DNA of 8,236 nucleotides, from assembly GCA_949076555.1 (NCBI GenBank), contig CARUOB010000084.1, positions 1 to 8,236 on the forward strand, read 5' to 3'. Position 1 is the stretch's first letter, and every line of letters starts with the position of its first letter. This document shows, one piece after another, positions 1 to 5,515 of the stretch. A program made the position numbers and the translations under genes. The stretch comes from an uncultured Lachnospiraceae bacterium. GTDB taxonomy: Bacteria; Bacillota; Clostridia; Lachnospirales; Lachnospiraceae. The notes beneath the pieces were generated by a model. That model had not been told where the DNA came from. It did no database searches and saw nothing but the letters and a program-made list of their open reading frames with translations.

Positions 1-172
1 CAACGACCAGTGGTTTATGCCGGTCTATGCGGTCAGGGACACGGAGATTCATGTGAACGACCGGATCTGCCAGTTTCGCATTATGGAGAATCAGCCGAAG
101 ATTATTTTTGAAGAGGTGGACCATCTTGCCAATGCGGACCGGGGCGGATACGGCAGCACCGGAAAGCAGTAA
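1..172 (+). CDS. dut: dUTP diphosphatase (dUTPase), C-terminal 56 residues, 5' end outside window
   Basis: The reading frame from base 2 to the TAA at 170-172 gives 56 residues. It hydrolyses dUTP to dUMP and pyrophosphate, which keeps uracil out of DNA and supplies dUMP for thymidylate synthesis, in the cytoplasm. Visible family marks are a motif IV-like VNDRICQFRI segment (fragment residues about 18-27) and the glycine-rich motif V RGGYGSTGK (about 47-55). In trimeric dUTPases motif V is the flexible C-terminal arm that closes over the nucleotide in the neighbouring subunit. The segment between them, ending in FEEVDHLANADRGG, is typical of clostridial forms. The upstream catalytic motifs lie outside the window, so activity cannot be judged. 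Read-through into spoVAF would be limited by the hairpin that starts 35 bases downstream. Identification is secure from the C-terminal motif; the length is unknown. Confidence 0.9.
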   Translation, partial: NDQWFMPVYAVRDTEIHVNDRICQFRIMENQPKIIFEEVDHLANADRGGYGSTGKQ

Positions 173-198
173 AGGATAGAGGAATCGGCATCCGGCGT

Positions 199-228
199 GC
201 ATAAGACAACTCCTTCCAAGACATACTA
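199..228 (+). promoter_or_regulatory. Candidate sigma-G (forespore) promoter for spoVAF
   Basis: The -35 box is GCATA (199-203) and the -10 box is CATACTA (222-228), separated by 18 bases. This fits the Bacillus sigma-G pattern (G-H-A-T-R, 17-18 bases, CATnnTA) almost exactly. The downstream gene is a forespore-expressed spore germination protein, as the promoter type would predict. Transcription would start near 235, leaving a leader of about 30 bases before the TTG start. The -10 box lies inside the left strand of the hairpin at 208-259. No mapping data are available; the call rests on the motif match, spacing and context. Confidence 0.75.
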
Positions 229-262
229 TGGGAAACAATGGTAAGTCACGGAAGGAGTTTTT
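208..262 (+). terminator. Long hairpin with T-run, terminator-like, overlapping the spoVAF ribosome binding site
   Basis: The outer helix pairs AACTCCTTCC (208-217) with GGAAGGAGTT (250-259), 10 bp without mismatch. After a 2x2 internal loop a second helix pairs 220-228 with 239-247, with one A-A mismatch and one G-U pair, leaving a 10-base loop. Five T residues (258-262) follow or overlap the end of the right arm, so the element resembles a factor-independent terminator for dut. The right arm also contains the GGAAGGAG ribosome binding site of spoVAF. In RNA that reads through from dut, that site would therefore be base-paired. RNA starting at the sigma-G promoter near 235 lacks the whole left strand and could not form this structure. 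Confidence 0.7.
250..257 (+). promoter_or_regulatory. Ribosome binding site of spoVAF, sets the TTG start
   Basis: GGAAGGAG lies 8 bases before TTG at 266-268. The first ATG in the frame, at 284, has only an A-rich stretch before it and no Shine-Dalgarno, so TTG is the better start. The same bases form the right arm of the upstream hairpin and can pair with CTCCTTCC at 210-217. Confidence 0.8.
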
Positions 263-265
263 GCG

Positions 266-1687
266 TTGGAAAATAAAGAAAAAATGACAACCTCCCTGCA
301 GGAAAGCATGGCGTACATGAAAGCACATATGAAGCCGGATACGAGTTTCGATGTGGTCTATCGCGTGATCGATGTGGGCGGCAGACAGGCTTGTATCTAT
401 TTTATTGACGGCTTTTGCAAGGATGAGCTGATGATGAAGATCCTGCAGTACTTCATCGGTCTGACGCCGGAGAAGATGCCGGAGAACGCCTATGAAATGT
501 CGAAGAAGGCCACACCTTATGTGGAGGTGGATCTCAAAGACAACTGGGATGAGATCATATACAATGTACTGTCGGGTGTGTTTGCGCTCTTTATCGACGG
601 CTATGACAGATGTGTGCTGATTGATTCCAGAACCTATCCGGCAAGGAGCGTTTCGGAGCCTGATAAAGATAAGACGCTGCGCGGCAGCAAGGACGGTTTC
701 GTGGAGACAGTGGTTTTCAACACGGCGCTGATCAGGAGGCGCATACGAAGCACTGAACTTCGTATGGAAATGATGAACGCAGGGAAGAGTTCCCAGACGG
801 ATATCGTGCTCTGCTATATGGATAACCGGGTGGATCACGCTTTTTTGGAAAAAGTGAAGAAGCGGATTCAGAACATCAAAGTGGATGCCCTGACCATGAA
901 TCAGGAGAGTCTGGCAGAGTGCCTCTATCAGCGGAAATGGTTTAATCCCTTCCCGAAATTTAAATTTACGGAGCGGCCGGATGTGGCGGCAGCCCAGGTG
1001 CTTGAGGGAGATATCGTGATTCTGGTGGACAATTCGCCGTCCGCCATGATTGTGCCGACTTCCATTTTTGATATCGTGGAGGAGGCGGATGATTACTATT
1101 TCCCGCCCGTTACGGGGACATATCTGCGGCTGACGCGGTTTATTATTTCGATCCTGACCTATATTATGACACCTACGTTTCTTCTGCTTATGGAAAATCC
1201 CCAGTGGGTTCCTGACAGCTTTCAGTTTATCATGCTGCAGGAGGAGTCTAATATTCCGCTGATTGCGCAGTTCTTAATGCTGGAACTGGCCATTGACGGA
1301 TTGAAGCTGGCAGCGGTCAATACGCCGAATATGTTAAGCACTCCTTTGAGTGTGATGGCGGCACTGGTGCTTGGCGAGTTCTCTGTCAACAGCGGTTGGT
1401 TTAATTCGGAGGTGATGCTCTACATGGCGTTTGTCGCCATCGCCAACTACACCCAGCAGAATTACGAGCTTGGCTATGCACTTAAATTTATGCGGATTAT
1501 CAATCTTATTTTGACAGCGATTTTCGGCATTTATGGCTATGTGGGAGCGATTGTATTTTTCGTACTGTCCATTGTCTTCAATAAGACTTTGTCGGACAAG
1601 AGTTATATTTATCCCCTTCTGCCTTTCAATTTCAGGCAGTTGATGAAGCGTCTGCTTCGTCTGCGTTTGCCGGAGGCAAAGCAGTAG
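266..1687 (+). CDS. spoVAF: Spore germination protein SpoVAF (GerA family, subunit A-like)
   Basis: The 473-residue protein is close to the usual SpoVAF length (about 490 in Bacillus). It belongs to the GerA/GerAA germinant-receptor A-subunit family, whose members sit in the spore inner membrane. SpoVAF itself is not a germinant receptor; in Bacillus it is linked to ion release and amplification of the germination response. The N-terminal soluble domain spans about residues 1-280. It carries the family signature RSVSEPDKDKTLRGSKDGF (127-145) followed by TALIRRRIR (153-161), and EGDIVILVDNSPSAMIVPTS (247-266). The C-terminal part (about 286-438) has roughly five hydrophobic segments, for example around 291-309, 330-351, 360-373, 383-395 and 408-438, then a basic tail. 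Translation starts at TTG, set by GGAAGGAG 8 bases upstream. The gene directly upstream is dut rather than spoVAE, so it appears to stand outside a spoVA operon. A sigma-G-like promoter precedes it. A GerAA paralogue is a less likely alternative, because no gerAB or gerAC partner follows. Confidence 0.88.
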   Translation: MENKEKMTTSLQESMAYMKAHMKPDTSFDVVYRVIDVGGRQACIYFIDGFCKDELMMKILQYFIGLTPEKMPENAYEMSKKATPYVEVDLKDNWDEIIYNVLSGVFALFIDGYDRCVLIDSRTYPARSVSEPDKDKTLRGSKDGFVETVVFNTALIRRRIRSTELRMEMMNAGKSSQTDIVLCYMDNRVDHAFLEKVKKRIQNIKVDALTMNQESLAECLYQRKWFNPFPKFKFTERPDVAAAQVLEGDIVILVDNSPSAMIVPTSIFDIVEEADDYYFPPVTGTYLRLTRFIISILTYIMTPTFLLLMENPQWVPDSFQFIMLQEESNIPLIAQFLMLELAIDGLKLAAVNTPNMLSTPLSVMAALVLGEFSVNSGWFNSEVMLYMAFVAIANYTQQNYELGYALKFMRIINLILTAIFGIYGYVGAIVFFVLSIVFNKTLSDKSYIYPLLPFNFRQLMKRLLRLRLPEAKQ

Positions 1688-1734
1688 CGTGACAGGCATT
1701 GACGCAAAGTCTCATGAATGAGTTGAGGAGATTA

Positions 1735-1771
1735 AATTTTAACTATTTAAAACTAATAAATAGATAAAATT
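1735..1771. repeat. AT-rich inverted repeat, 14 of 15 positions paired
   Basis: AATTTTAACTATTTA (1735-1749) is followed by a 7-base spacer and TAAATAGATAAAATT (1757-1771). The arms pair at 14 of 15 positions, with one A-A mismatch. The dyad lies 48-84 bases after the spoVAF stop and about 55 bases before the candidate promoter of the sugar operon. It could be an upstream operator, a weak terminator for spoVAF, or simply AT-rich spacer. There is no GC stem and no clean T-run after it, so it is not a standard terminator. Confidence 0.45.
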
Positions 1772-1825
1772 AGCTAATAGAAATTGTGTATATTTCATGA
1801 AAAAGCAAAATAAGTTTAGCAGTAC

Positions 1826-1854
1826 TTGTTATTTTGGAGCCGCGATAGTAAAAT
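1826..1854 (+). promoter_or_regulatory. Candidate sigma-A promoter of the esterase / GH1-ManA operon
   Basis: TTGTTA (1826-1831) and TAAAAT (1849-1854) are separated by 17 bases, which matches housekeeping promoter spacing with two good hexamers. Transcription would start near 1861, giving a leader of about 70 bases before the ATG at 1933. The spacer between the boxes is the left arm of the 16-bp dyad at 1833-1904, suggesting that a repressor or activator acts here. No other hexamer pair in the 1688-1932 gap fits as well. Confidence 0.5.
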
Positions 1855-1904
1855 AAAGCCCAGAGAAACGGCAATCGCAAAAAACGATCTGTCGCGGCTT
1901 CAAA
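1833..1904. promoter_or_regulatory. 16-bp inverted repeat around the -10 box and start point: possible operator pair or leader RNA structure
   Basis: TTTGGAGCCGCGATAG (1833-1848) pairs with CTGTCGCGGCTTCAAA (1889-1904) over 16 bp, including two G-U positions, with a 40-base interval. As DNA, the arms occupy the promoter spacer and the region just downstream of the start point, an arrangement suited to repression by looping or by a dimer at each arm. If transcription instead started further upstream, the RNA would form a strong stem. That stem would enclose two small helices: GCC 1858-1860 with GGC 1870-1872, and ATCG 1874-1877 with CGAT 1885-1888. I do not recognise it as a known riboswitch. 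GC-rich arms stand out in an otherwise AT-rich gap. Confidence 0.5.
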
Positions 1905-1932
1905 TAATCAATTAGCTAAATGGAGGCTAAAA

Positions 1933-3042
1933 ATGGGATATGAAATACATACCGAAAAGGGACTTGTAAACAGGGGGAACTTGTACCGGATGAAAGAACT
2001 GATGAGACGGGCCGAACGGGGCGACCGCATGACGCTGGCGTTTCTGGGCGGCTCCATCACGCAGGGCGCCGTCTCCTCACAGTATACGAACTGTTATGCT
2101 TATCTGGTCTATGACTGGTTCGTGAGGCGGTTCCCCAAGACGGCGTTTACCTATGTGAACGCGGGGGTGGGCGGTACGCCGTCGCAGTTTGGCGTGGCCA
2201 GAGTGGACGAAGATGTGCTGGCATTTAAGCCTGATTTTGTCAGTATTGAGTTTTCGGTCAACGATGAGAATACGGACTTTTACAGAGAAACCTATGAAGG
2301 GCTTGTGCGGAAGGTGTACGGAAACGTATTTGAACCGGCGGTCTTACTGATACATAATATGTTTTACGATACGGGCGCGAGTGCAGAGGAGAAGCATCGT
2401 GAAATCGGGACGCATTACCATTTGCCAAGCGTCAGCATGAAACCGTCTATCTACGGGCAGGTGGAGGCAGGTGTGATTGACAGACGGGAGCTTACGCCGG
2501 ATGACCTGCATCCCAATACGGAGGGGCACGCTCTGCTTTCAGAGGTCATTACGGATTGTCTGGACAGGATTTATGCGCAGAGACAGGAGGCGGAGGAACC
2601 CTCTCCCATGCCAAAGCCTTTGACCCAAAACGCATATGAGGGAGCAAAGCGGTTCCAGAACCATAACAGCGCCCCGGTCTGTGAGGGATTTTATGCGGAC
2701 CATACGCCAAAAAAGTATGTGAACGATATGTTCCGCCGCGGCTGGACGGCGTCGAAGCAGGGCGCGAAAATATGCTTTGCGGTGGAAGGAACGGAGATTG
2801 CCGTGCAGTACCGCAAGTCGGTAAAGCACCCTGCGCCGGTGGCAGTCGCAGTGGTGGACGGGGATGAGGAAAATGCGGTGATACTGGACGCCAATTTTGA
2901 GGAGACCTGGGGAGACTGTCTTTATATTGACACACTGGCACATCATATTTCTCCGGGTGCGCATCAGGTGGAAATCCGGCTGACGCAGACACATGAGGAC
3001 GACACTGTGCCATTTTATCTGGTGTCGGTCATTACAGCGTAA
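1933..3042 (+). CDS. SGNH/GDSL-family hydrolase, probable cytoplasmic carbohydrate acetylesterase
   Basis: This 369-residue serine hydrolase probably removes acetyl groups from sugars. All SGNH blocks are visible: GGSIT with the likely nucleophile Ser41, the oxyanion glycine in NAGVGGT (76-82), SVND with Asn110, and the catalytic pair in DDLHPNTEGH (Asp190 or 191, His193). The hydrolase domain covers about 30-212. After a Pro-rich linker (about 220-232), residues about 235-369 look like a beta-rich accessory domain, perhaps carbohydrate-binding. A two-domain SGNH plus C-terminal sandwich recalls the gut-Firmicute mannan acetylesterases of family CE17, but the family is not proven. There is no signal peptide, so it should act on imported oligosaccharides. 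The start is ATG, 6 bases after GGAGG (1922-1926). The GH1-ManA gene follows after 78 bases on the same strand with no convincing terminator between, so they are likely co-transcribed. The exact substrate cannot be read from the sequence; rhamnogalacturonan or xylan acetylesterase are alternatives. Confidence 0.82.
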   Translation: MGYEIHTEKGLVNRGNLYRMKELMRRAERGDRMTLAFLGGSITQGAVSSQYTNCYAYLVYDWFVRRFPKTAFTYVNAGVGGTPSQFGVARVDEDVLAFKPDFVSIEFSVNDENTDFYRETYEGLVRKVYGNVFEPAVLLIHNMFYDTGASAEEKHREIGTHYHLPSVSMKPSIYGQVEAGVIDRRELTPDDLHPNTEGHALLSEVITDCLDRIYAQRQEAEEPSPMPKPLTQNAYEGAKRFQNHNSAPVCEGFYADHTPKKYVNDMFRRGWTASKQGAKICFAVEGTEIAVQYRKSVKHPAPVAVAVVDGDEENAVILDANFEETWGDCLYIDTLAHHISPGAHQVEIRLTQTHEDDTVPFYLVSVITA

Positions 3043-3068
3043 AAATGCGGGAGGCGTCAGCTTGCCTG

Positions 3069-3096
3069 TGAGAGTGCCTGGGAAGCGGTATTCTCA
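3069..3096 (+). other. Small hairpin in the esterase to GH1-ManA gap
   Basis: TGAGAGTGCC (3069-3078) and GGTATTCTCA (3087-3096) pair over 10 bp including two G-U positions, with an 8-base loop. No T-run follows, and the GH1 ribosome binding site GGAGGG (3109-3114) lies outside the stem. It may protect the mRNA end or tune relative expression within the operon; it is not a convincing terminator. The rest of this 78-base gap holds nothing I recognise. Confidence 0.3.
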
Positions 3097-3120
3097 GGAA
3101 GAAAAAGTGGAGGGATACAT

Positions 3121-5424
3121 ATGTTTCGAGAGGATTTTGTGTGGGGCGTGGCGAGCAGCGCTTATCAGGTAGAAGGAAGAGACTTGGAGGACGGCGCCGG
3201 GAAAATGATCTGGGATGCGTTCACGGAGGAGGGCGGCATTGAGGATCATCAGGACGCCCGTGTGGCATGTGATCATATGCACCGTTATCCGGAGGACTAT
3301 AAACTGATGCGGCTTCTTGGCGTGAAGGCTTACCGTTTTTCTGTAAGCTGGGCCAGAATTATGCCGGAGGGAACGGGGCGCGTGAACGAAAAAGGCATAC
3401 AGCTTTACCGGAATATGATCGTAGAGATGAAAAAGAACGGCATCACACCGTATCTGACCATGTATCACTGGGAACTGCCGCAGGCGTTACAGGATAAAGG
3501 CGGCTGGCTTAACGAGGAAAGCATCGGGTGGTTTGGCGAGTATGCGAAAGTGGTGGCAGAGAATTTCTCCGATCTTTGCGAATATTTTATTACACTCAAT
3601 GAGCCGCAGTGCTTTGTGGGGCTTGGACATTTGCATGGAGTCCATGCACCGGGGAAAAAACTTTCCGTTCAAGATACGTTCCGCATTGCGCACAACGCGC
3701 TGCGCGCCCACGGACAAGCGGTAATCAATTTGCGAAAATATGCGAAGCGTCCCATACAAATCGGCTATGCGCCCACATGTGGGATGGCCTATCCGGCAAG
3801 CAGTGACCCGGCGGATATAGAGGCTGCAAGAAAAGTGCTCTTTTCTTTTTATAATCCGATGGACAACTGGACATGGAATGTGGCATGGTTTTCCGATCCG
3901 GTGTTTCTGGGGCATTATCCGGAGGAAGGGCTTACCAAATTTAAAGAGTACCTGCCGGAAATTACGAAGGAAGATATGGAATTAATTGCCCAGCCACTAG
4001 ACTTTATGGGACAGAATATTTATAATGGATATATGGTGCGCGCGGGTGCGGACGGGAAACCGGAATTTGTGGACAGACCGGCAGGATTTCCCAAAACCGC
4101 GGCGGGATGGCCGGTGACGCCGGAATGTCTCTACTGGGGTGTGAAATTCCTGTATGAAAGATATCAAATGCCGCTGTATATCACAGAGAACGGTATGTCC
4201 TGCCACGACATTGTCTCAAGAGACGGCAGAGTGCATGATCCCAACCGCATTACTTTTTTGGATAAATACCTTTCGGCGCTCCAGTGCGCAGCGGATGACG
4301 GCGCGGATGTGATAGGGTATTTTGAGTGGACGTTTTTAGACAATTTTGAGTGGAGCAAAGGGTATACGGAACGGTTCGGCCTGGTGTATGTGGATTTTCA
4401 GACGCAGAAGCGGATTGCCAAGGATTCCGCATACTGGTATCAGAAAGTGATGGAGACAAACGGGGAGGTATTGTCAGTGAATCAGAAAGAAAAACCGATA
4501 TTATTTTTAAACCCTGTATTCAAACAGATGATCTGGGGCGGCGAGCGTCTGGGCACAGACTGGCCCTATCAGATTCCCGGAGAAGGCACGGGAGAGTGCT
4601 GGGCGGTCAGCGCCCATCCGAACGGGGACTGCACGGTGAAAGAAGGGATGTATGAGGGAAAAACGCTGTCACAGCTCTGGGAGGAGGCACCGGAACTTTT
4701 CGGAGACACAGGGCTTGATCGTTTTCCGCTTCTCACAAAGATCATTGACGCGAAGACGGATTTGAGCATTCAGGTGCATCCCGACGACGCTTATGCGGGG
4801 GCGCATGAAAACGGCTCTCTCGGAAAGACGGAGTGCTGGTATATTCTCGACTGTGAGAAAGATTCTACGCTGGTAATCGGCCACAACGCGAAAGACAAAG
4901 AAGAGCTGACCGCCATGATCAGAGAGGGCAGGTGGGGTGAATTTATCAGAGAACTGCCGGTGAAAAAGGGCGATTTTATTCAGATCGATCCGGGTACGGT
5001 GCATGCCATCAAAGGCGGCATCATGCTTCTGGAGACCCAGCAAAATTCGGATGTCACCTACCGGGTTTACGATTACGACAGGCTGACGGACGGCAAGCCC
5101 AGACAGCTTCATGTGGAACAGAGTATTGATGTGATTACGGTTCCGGCAAAGCCTGCCGCAGAGTGTGTCAAGGCGGCGGCAGACCTGCCGAAAGACCAGA
5201 AGAACTTATTGATTTCCTGTCTCTATTATAAGGTGTGGAAGATCGATGTGGCGAAGCGGATTTCCTTCTTACAGGAGCACCCTTTCCTGATTATGAGTGT
5301 GACGGCGGGAGAAGGGCTGCTTAACGGGCAGATGATACAAAAGGGCGATCACTTTATTCTGCCCTGCGGCTACGGAGAGGTGGAACTGCAAGGGGAGATG
5401 GAGCTGATCGCGGCCACTGTTTAA
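3121..5424 (+). CDS. Fusion protein: GH1 beta-glucosidase (residues 1-452) plus class I mannose-6-phosphate isomerase (453-767)
   Basis: Two complete enzymes share one 767-residue frame. Residues 1-450 are a glycoside hydrolase family 1 TIM barrel. They show Gln17 in SAYQVEG, His116-Trp117, the acid/base Glu161 in TLNEP, the nucleophile Glu356 in ITENG, and the substrate-binding FEWSKGYTERFG (409-420). Glu410-Trp411 favour free beta-glucosides; phospho-beta-glucosidases usually carry a Ser-Lys-Tyr pocket for the phosphate. Residues 453-767 (315 long) match a full class I ManA, which interconverts mannose-6-phosphate and fructose-6-phosphate. The expected zinc ligands are present: Gln551 and His553 in QVHPDD, Glu571 in GKTECWY, His628 in GTVHAI. 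A typical ManA start region, NPVFKQMIWGGERLG, sits at 464-478. There is no signal peptide, so it is cytoplasmic. The start is ATG, 6 bases after GGAGGG. No linker separates the halves, and the junction retains its own ribosome binding site and GTG. The fusion is seen directly in the given sequence; whether it is fixed in nature or due to a single base change or error is open. Confidence 0.9.
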   Translation: MFREDFVWGVASSAYQVEGRDLEDGAGKMIWDAFTEEGGIEDHQDARVACDHMHRYPEDYKLMRLLGVKAYRFSVSWARIMPEGTGRVNEKGIQLYRNMIVEMKKNGITPYLTMYHWELPQALQDKGGWLNEESIGWFGEYAKVVAENFSDLCEYFITLNEPQCFVGLGHLHGVHAPGKKLSVQDTFRIAHNALRAHGQAVINLRKYAKRPIQIGYAPTCGMAYPASSDPADIEAARKVLFSFYNPMDNWTWNVAWFSDPVFLGHYPEEGLTKFKEYLPEITKEDMELIAQPLDFMGQNIYNGYMVRAGADGKPEFVDRPAGFPKTAAGWPVTPECLYWGVKFLYERYQMPLYITENGMSCHDIVSRDGRVHDPNRITFLDKYLSALQCAADDGADVIGYFEWTFLDNFEWSKGYTERFGLVYVDFQTQKRIAKDSAYWYQKVMETNGEVLSVNQKEKPILFLNPVFKQMIWGGERLGTDWPYQIPGEGTGECWAVSAHPNGDCTVKEGMYEGKTLSQLWEEAPELFGDTGLDRFPLLTKIIDAKTDLSIQVHPDDAYAGAHENGSLGKTECWYILDCEKDSTLVIGHNAKDKEELTAMIREGRWGEFIRELPVKKGDFIQIDPGTVHAIKGGIMLLETQQNSDVTYRVYDYDRLTDGKPRQLHVEQSIDVITVPAKPAAECVKAAADLPKDQKNLLISCLYYKVWKIDVAKRISFLQEHPFLIMSVTAGEGLLNGQMIQKGDHFILPCGYGEVELQGEMELIAATV
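4462..4479 (+). promoter_or_regulatory. manA: Internal ribosome binding site and GTG start for free ManA inside the fusion gene
   Basis: GGGGAGG (4462-4468) lies 8 bases before GTG (4477-4479), which is codon 453 in frame with the ManA domain. Starting here gives a 315-residue protein beginning M-N-Q-K-E-K-P, the normal size of class I ManA (Bacillus ManA is 315). The site therefore looks like the original manA start, left inside the fused gene. TTG at 4471 is too close to the Shine-Dalgarno to be preferred. If it is used, the locus makes both fusion protein and free isomerase. Confidence 0.6.
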
Positions 5425-5434
5425 GCGTAGTGAG

Positions 5435-5472
5435 ACGCGGGAGAACGCTGTATTTCAGGCATTCTCCCGCGT
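5435..5472 (+). terminator. Hairpin after the GH1-ManA gene, probable terminator without a T-run
   Basis: ACGCGGGAGAA (5435-5445) pairs perfectly with TTCTCCCGCGT (5462-5472). A short inner pairing of CTG (5448-5450) with CAG (5456-5458) closes a 5-base loop. The stem begins 10 bases after the TAA of the fusion gene and ends 43 bases before the MocR start. The 3' side continues TAGTCATTAG without a T-run, so it may act by stabilising the mRNA end or as a weak or factor-dependent terminator. Confidence 0.55.
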
Positions 5473-5485
5473 TAGTCATTAGTCC
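5472..5485. repeat. Tandem direct repeat upstream of the MocR gene, possible operator
   Basis: TTAGTCA (5472-5478) is followed directly by TTAGTCC (5479-5485), 31 bases before the MocR ATG. A TATAAA hexamer (5489-5494) that could serve as a -10 box follows 3 bases later, although no good -35 box is present. MocR proteins such as GabR and PdxR bind direct repeats near promoters, so this is a candidate autoregulatory site. The repeat is short and could be chance. Confidence 0.3.
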
Positions 5486-5515
5486 ACTTATAAATGTCAA
5501 ACGGGAGAGAGGCGG

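Larger units (their letters stand above)
1768..1919. repeat. Two copies of AATTAGCTAA flanking the sugar-operon promoter region
   Basis: The 10-mer AATTAGCTAA occurs at 1768-1777 and again at 1910-1919. Each contains the perfect 8-bp palindrome TTAGCTAA. One copy abuts the AT-rich dyad; the other ends 2 bases before the GGAGG ribosome binding site of the esterase gene. They bracket the candidate promoter. Paired palindromic sites could bind one dimeric regulator, but in AT-rich DNA two copies may also arise by chance. Confidence 0.3.

Noticed and set aside
284..286. ATG at 284 as the spoVAF start
   Set aside because: No Shine-Dalgarno precedes it, while TTG at 266 has GGAAGGAG at 8-base spacing.
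1711..1722. CTCATGAATGAG inverted repeat as a spoVAF terminator
   Set aside because: The arms are only 5 bp and no T-run follows directly.
1855..1875. CCAGAGA loop resembling the PyrR-binding loop of pyrimidine attenuators
   Set aside because: The flanking stem is only 3 bp, the rest of the consensus is missing, and the downstream genes are not pyrimidine genes.
2539..3013. Two overlapping minus-strand open frames of about 150 codons opposite the esterase gene
   Set aside because: They lie fully antisense to a well-supported SGNH gene, have Cys/His/Arg/Pro-rich composition typical of shadow frames, and show no domain.
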